The notes below the pieces were generated by a model. That model searched no databases. It worked only from the letters and a program-made list of their open reading frames with translations, and was not told the origin of the DNA. The position numbers were made by a program, and so were the translations under genes. A stretch of 64,000 bases of DNA from Pseudogemmobacter humi (lineage in GTDB: Bacteria; Pseudomonadota; Alphaproteobacteria; Rhodobacterales; Rhodobacteraceae), in NCBI RefSeq assembly GCF_900609055.1, contig NZ_UXAW01000081.1, positions 62,001-126,000 on the forward strand, in the 5' to 3' direction. Numbering within the stretch: position 1 is the first letter of the stretch; every line of letters starts with the position of its first letter. Positions 62,606 through 64,000 of this stretch are shown piece by piece.

Positions 62606-62962
62606 ATGCTCAGGTTCGATCTCGACGATACTTTTTATGCCGATGCTGAAGAAATGGCGAACGTTCGGATCGGTGAGATCCACCACATTCTCAGGAACAA
62701 GGTGGGAACAGGGTCAGTCTCAACGCCTGTAGCAAGGTATTTTGCCTGGCGCCCGAAGAACATTGAGGGATGCAACCCTCATTGGCGGATCGATTGCTTC
62801 GTTCGGGATCACAAGCTGTCTGGCGACCCGCAAACGATGGCAAAGTTGTTAACTGCCAATCTGCGCAAACTTGGCCTATGCGATCTGCCGATCTGGATCA
62901 GTTGGCATCAGTGTTCAGAACATGGCGGCGAGAAGCTAGGCGATTTGTGGGAACCAGGTTAA
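62606..62962 (+). CDS. AT-richer orphan gene, unknown function
   Basis: A 118-residue protein (MLRFDLDDTFYADAEEMANV, ending HGGEKLGDLWEPG) with no recognised family. Codon third positions are much less GC-biased than in neighbours and the flanks (62430-63000) share this, which suggests acquisition from another source. An in-frame TTG start at 62591 is an alternative. Trp and His are frequent (NPHWRID, ISWHQCSEH). It is convergent with the PmtA-like gene across a hairpin. Confidence 0.6.
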   Translation: MLRFDLDDTFYADAEEMANVRIGEIHHILRNKVGTGSVSTPVARYFAWRPKNIEGCNPHWRIDCFVRDHKLSGDPQTMAKLLTANLRKLGLCDLPIWISWHQCSEHGGEKLGDLWEPG

Positions 62963-62996
62963 AAAGCCAATACCAGAAGCAGCCAGCACATTTTAT

Positions 62997-63035
62997 GCCA
63001 ACGATCGCTTTGTCCCGCAAAGCGGTCCCGTTGGC
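62997..63035. terminator. Hairpin between the orphan gene and the PmtA-like gene
   Basis: Outer arms GCCAACG / CGTTGGC enclose an inner stem CGCTTTG / CAAAGCG. It lies between converging genes and is probably a bidirectional terminator. Confidence 0.7.
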
Positions 63036-63045
63036 TGTGTGGGCC

Positions 63046-63600
63046 TCACGCCCGGCGGAAGCGGTAGACCCGCGCGGGCGGCAGGTTGGCCCAGATCTTG
63101 TGGCCCTTGTTCACCCTCAGCCCGAGCGCCGCGATGGTTTCCGGCGGCAGCGGCGGGCGGGGGCCGTAGGTGAACTGCACATAGCTGCCGCGTGGCGCCA
63201 GCACCGCGAAGGCGGCCGAGACGATGGCGTCGCGGATCTCTTCGGGCATCGACAGCAGCGGCAGGCCCGAGACCACGGTCGAGACGCCGCCCTCCATCAC
63301 CTGCGGCGCGGTTTCCGCCCCGGCCTGATGCACGGTCACGCCGGGGAAGCGGGCGCGCAGGTAAGTGACGAATTCCTCGTCCAGTTCGAACAGGGTCAGG
63401 TTTTCCGGTGGCAAGCCGCGGGCGAGGATCGCCTCGGTGAAACGCCCGGTGCCGGGGCCGAATTCCACCACCCGGCCGGTGTTCGGCCCGATCCCCAGCG
63501 TCATGGCGCGCGCGAGCGTGCGCGAGGACGGCGCGATGGCCGAGACCTGGCGCGGATTGCGCAGCAGCCTGCGGCGGAACAGGGCGAGGTCGCTTTCCAA
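63046..63600 (-). CDS. PmtA-like phospholipid N-methyltransferase
   Basis: A 184-residue class I SAM methyltransferase. The SAM motif VVEFGPGTGRFTEAILARGL (about 44-63) and the preceding AIAPSSRTLARAMTLGI resemble the Sinorhizobium-type PmtA that methylates phosphatidylethanolamine towards phosphatidylcholine. VVSGLPLLSMPEEIRDAIV and YVQFTYGPRPPLP support this. A KsgA-like rRNA methyltransferase is the main alternative. With choline uptake and psd-pssA also encoded in the window, phosphatidylcholine metabolism is plausible. Confidence 0.8.
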   Translation of the reverse strand: MESDLALFRRRLLRNPRQVSAIAPSSRTLARAMTLGIGPNTGRVVEFGPGTGRFTEAILARGLPPENLTLFELDEEFVTYLRARFPGVTVHQAGAETAPQVMEGGVSTVVSGLPLLSMPEEIRDAIVSAAFAVLAPRGSYVQFTYGPRPPLPPETIAALGLRVNKGHKIWANLPPARVYRFRRA

Positions 63601-63624
63601 TGGATTTCTCCCGCAGGCTGCGGC

Positions 63625-64000
63625 TCAGGTCTTGCGGAACTGGTCGAGGCTGACGACCTCGGCCTCCTGGCGGGGGGCGGGATCTTCCTCGTCCTCTTCA
63701 TCCGCCTCGTCTTCGTCTTCCTCGTCCTCATCATCGTCGGACTGGGTCTCGAAACGCAGGCCGAACTCCACCGAGGGATCGACGAAAGTGCGCACCGCGT
63801 CGAAGGGAATCACAAGGGGTTCGGGCGAATTGCCGAAGTTCAGCGTGACCGAGAAACCGTCTTCCGTCACTTCCAGCCCGCTGAACCAGTGCTGGATCAC
63901 CACCGTCATCTCGGACGGATAGCGCTCTTTCAGCCAGTCGGCGATGGCCACGTCGGGATGGGTGGTGTCGAAGGTGATGAAGAAGTGATGCGCGCCGGGC
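63625..64000 (-). CDS. sspB: ClpXP adaptor SspB (5' end cut by window)
   Basis: Adaptor that tethers tmRNA-tagged proteins to ClpXP. The frame stays open to the window edge, so the N-terminus is missing; an internal GTG at 63951 is not the start. Conserved stretches are HHFFITFDTTHPDVAIADWL, VVIQHWFSGLEV and FSVTLNFGNSPEPLVIPF. After about residue 90 of the visible part comes an Asp/Glu-rich linker. The end EAEVVSLDQFRKT is a probable ClpX-binding tail. The tmRNA gene lies at 16 kb in this window. Confidence 0.92.
   Translation of the reverse strand, partial: PGAHHFFITFDTTHPDVAIADWLKERYPSEMTVVIQHWFSGLEVTEDGFSVTLNFGNSPEPLVIPFDAVRTFVDPSVEFGLRFETQSDDDEDEEDEDEADEEDEEDPAPRQEAEVVSLDQFRKT

Overview
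The window is high-GC alphaproteobacterial chromosome. It most likely comes from the Rhodobacterales (Rhodobacter/Paracoccus-like relatives). The support is a circularly permuted two-piece tmRNA gene, a divergent choXWV/betIBA locus, aerobic-type cobaltochelatase CobS/CobT, an RpoH sigma factor, an SspB of the alphaproteobacterial type, many small families typical of this order (DUF465, DUF4169, DUF1638, DUF6476-like, MmcB) and an intergenic repeat family. Nearly all sequence is housekeeping or conserved accessory. Decayed mobile DNA is limited to a few intervals.

Layout. 0-3.3 kb: phosphate operon pstA(partial)-pstB-phoU-phoB. 3.5-10.3 kb: choline uptake (choXWV, minus) divergent from choline-to-glycine-betaine oxidation (betI-betB-betA, plus), with a BetI-type operator between them. 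10.3-12.7 kb: DUF465 gene behind an FnrL-like box, an IS5-like remnant, hemP with an iron-responsive-type operator and a translationally coupled 40-residue ORF, then moaA. 12.7-15.8 kb: two lipoproteins, a 1.1 kb stretch without recognisable genes, and rlmJ. 16-18.7 kb: ssrA (tmRNA), a TetR/SMR efflux pair with a perfect operator, then a broken IS3 transposase and a broken tyrosine integrase lying just 3' of a tRNA with anticodon CAU. 19-33.6 kb: purMN, a Hint protein, RNase D, sufE, aminopeptidase P, cobST, DnaJ-like/BolA and small enzymes. 33.6-43 kb: pepN, lytic transglycosylase, gatB, a guanidine-II riboswitch with its gdx exporter, a HisC-like aminotransferase and rluD. 43-49.6 kb: rpoH, a second gene-poor stretch with a MITE-like element, psd-pssA, pepF and an atypical signal peptidase. 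49.8-54.2 kb: the Anbu proteasome-like cluster (ATP-grasp, alpha-E, transglutaminase, Anbu). 54.3-64 kb: LysR, DUF481 outer-membrane protein, mmcB with a LexA-like box, radical SAM protein, a corrinoid protein/small membrane protein/DUF1638 run, fumC, an AT-richer orphan gene, a PmtA-like methyltransferase and sspB (cut by the window end).

How parts work together. Cho and Bet proteins import choline and oxidise it to the osmoprotectant glycine betaine. The tmRNA tags stalled proteins with a short ANDN-type peptide, and SspB would deliver them to ClpXP. Psd and PssA make phosphatidylserine and phosphatidylethanolamine, which a PmtA-type enzyme could methylate. CobS and CobT insert cobalt during cobalamin synthesis, and the corrinoid protein would use a cobalamin cofactor. 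The most interesting under-described items are the Anbu cluster, the modular hairpin-hairpin-tail intergenic repeat family between 3 and 40 kb, the signal peptidase-like protein lacking the general-base lysine, and the corrinoid/51-residue membrane peptide/DUF1638 run.
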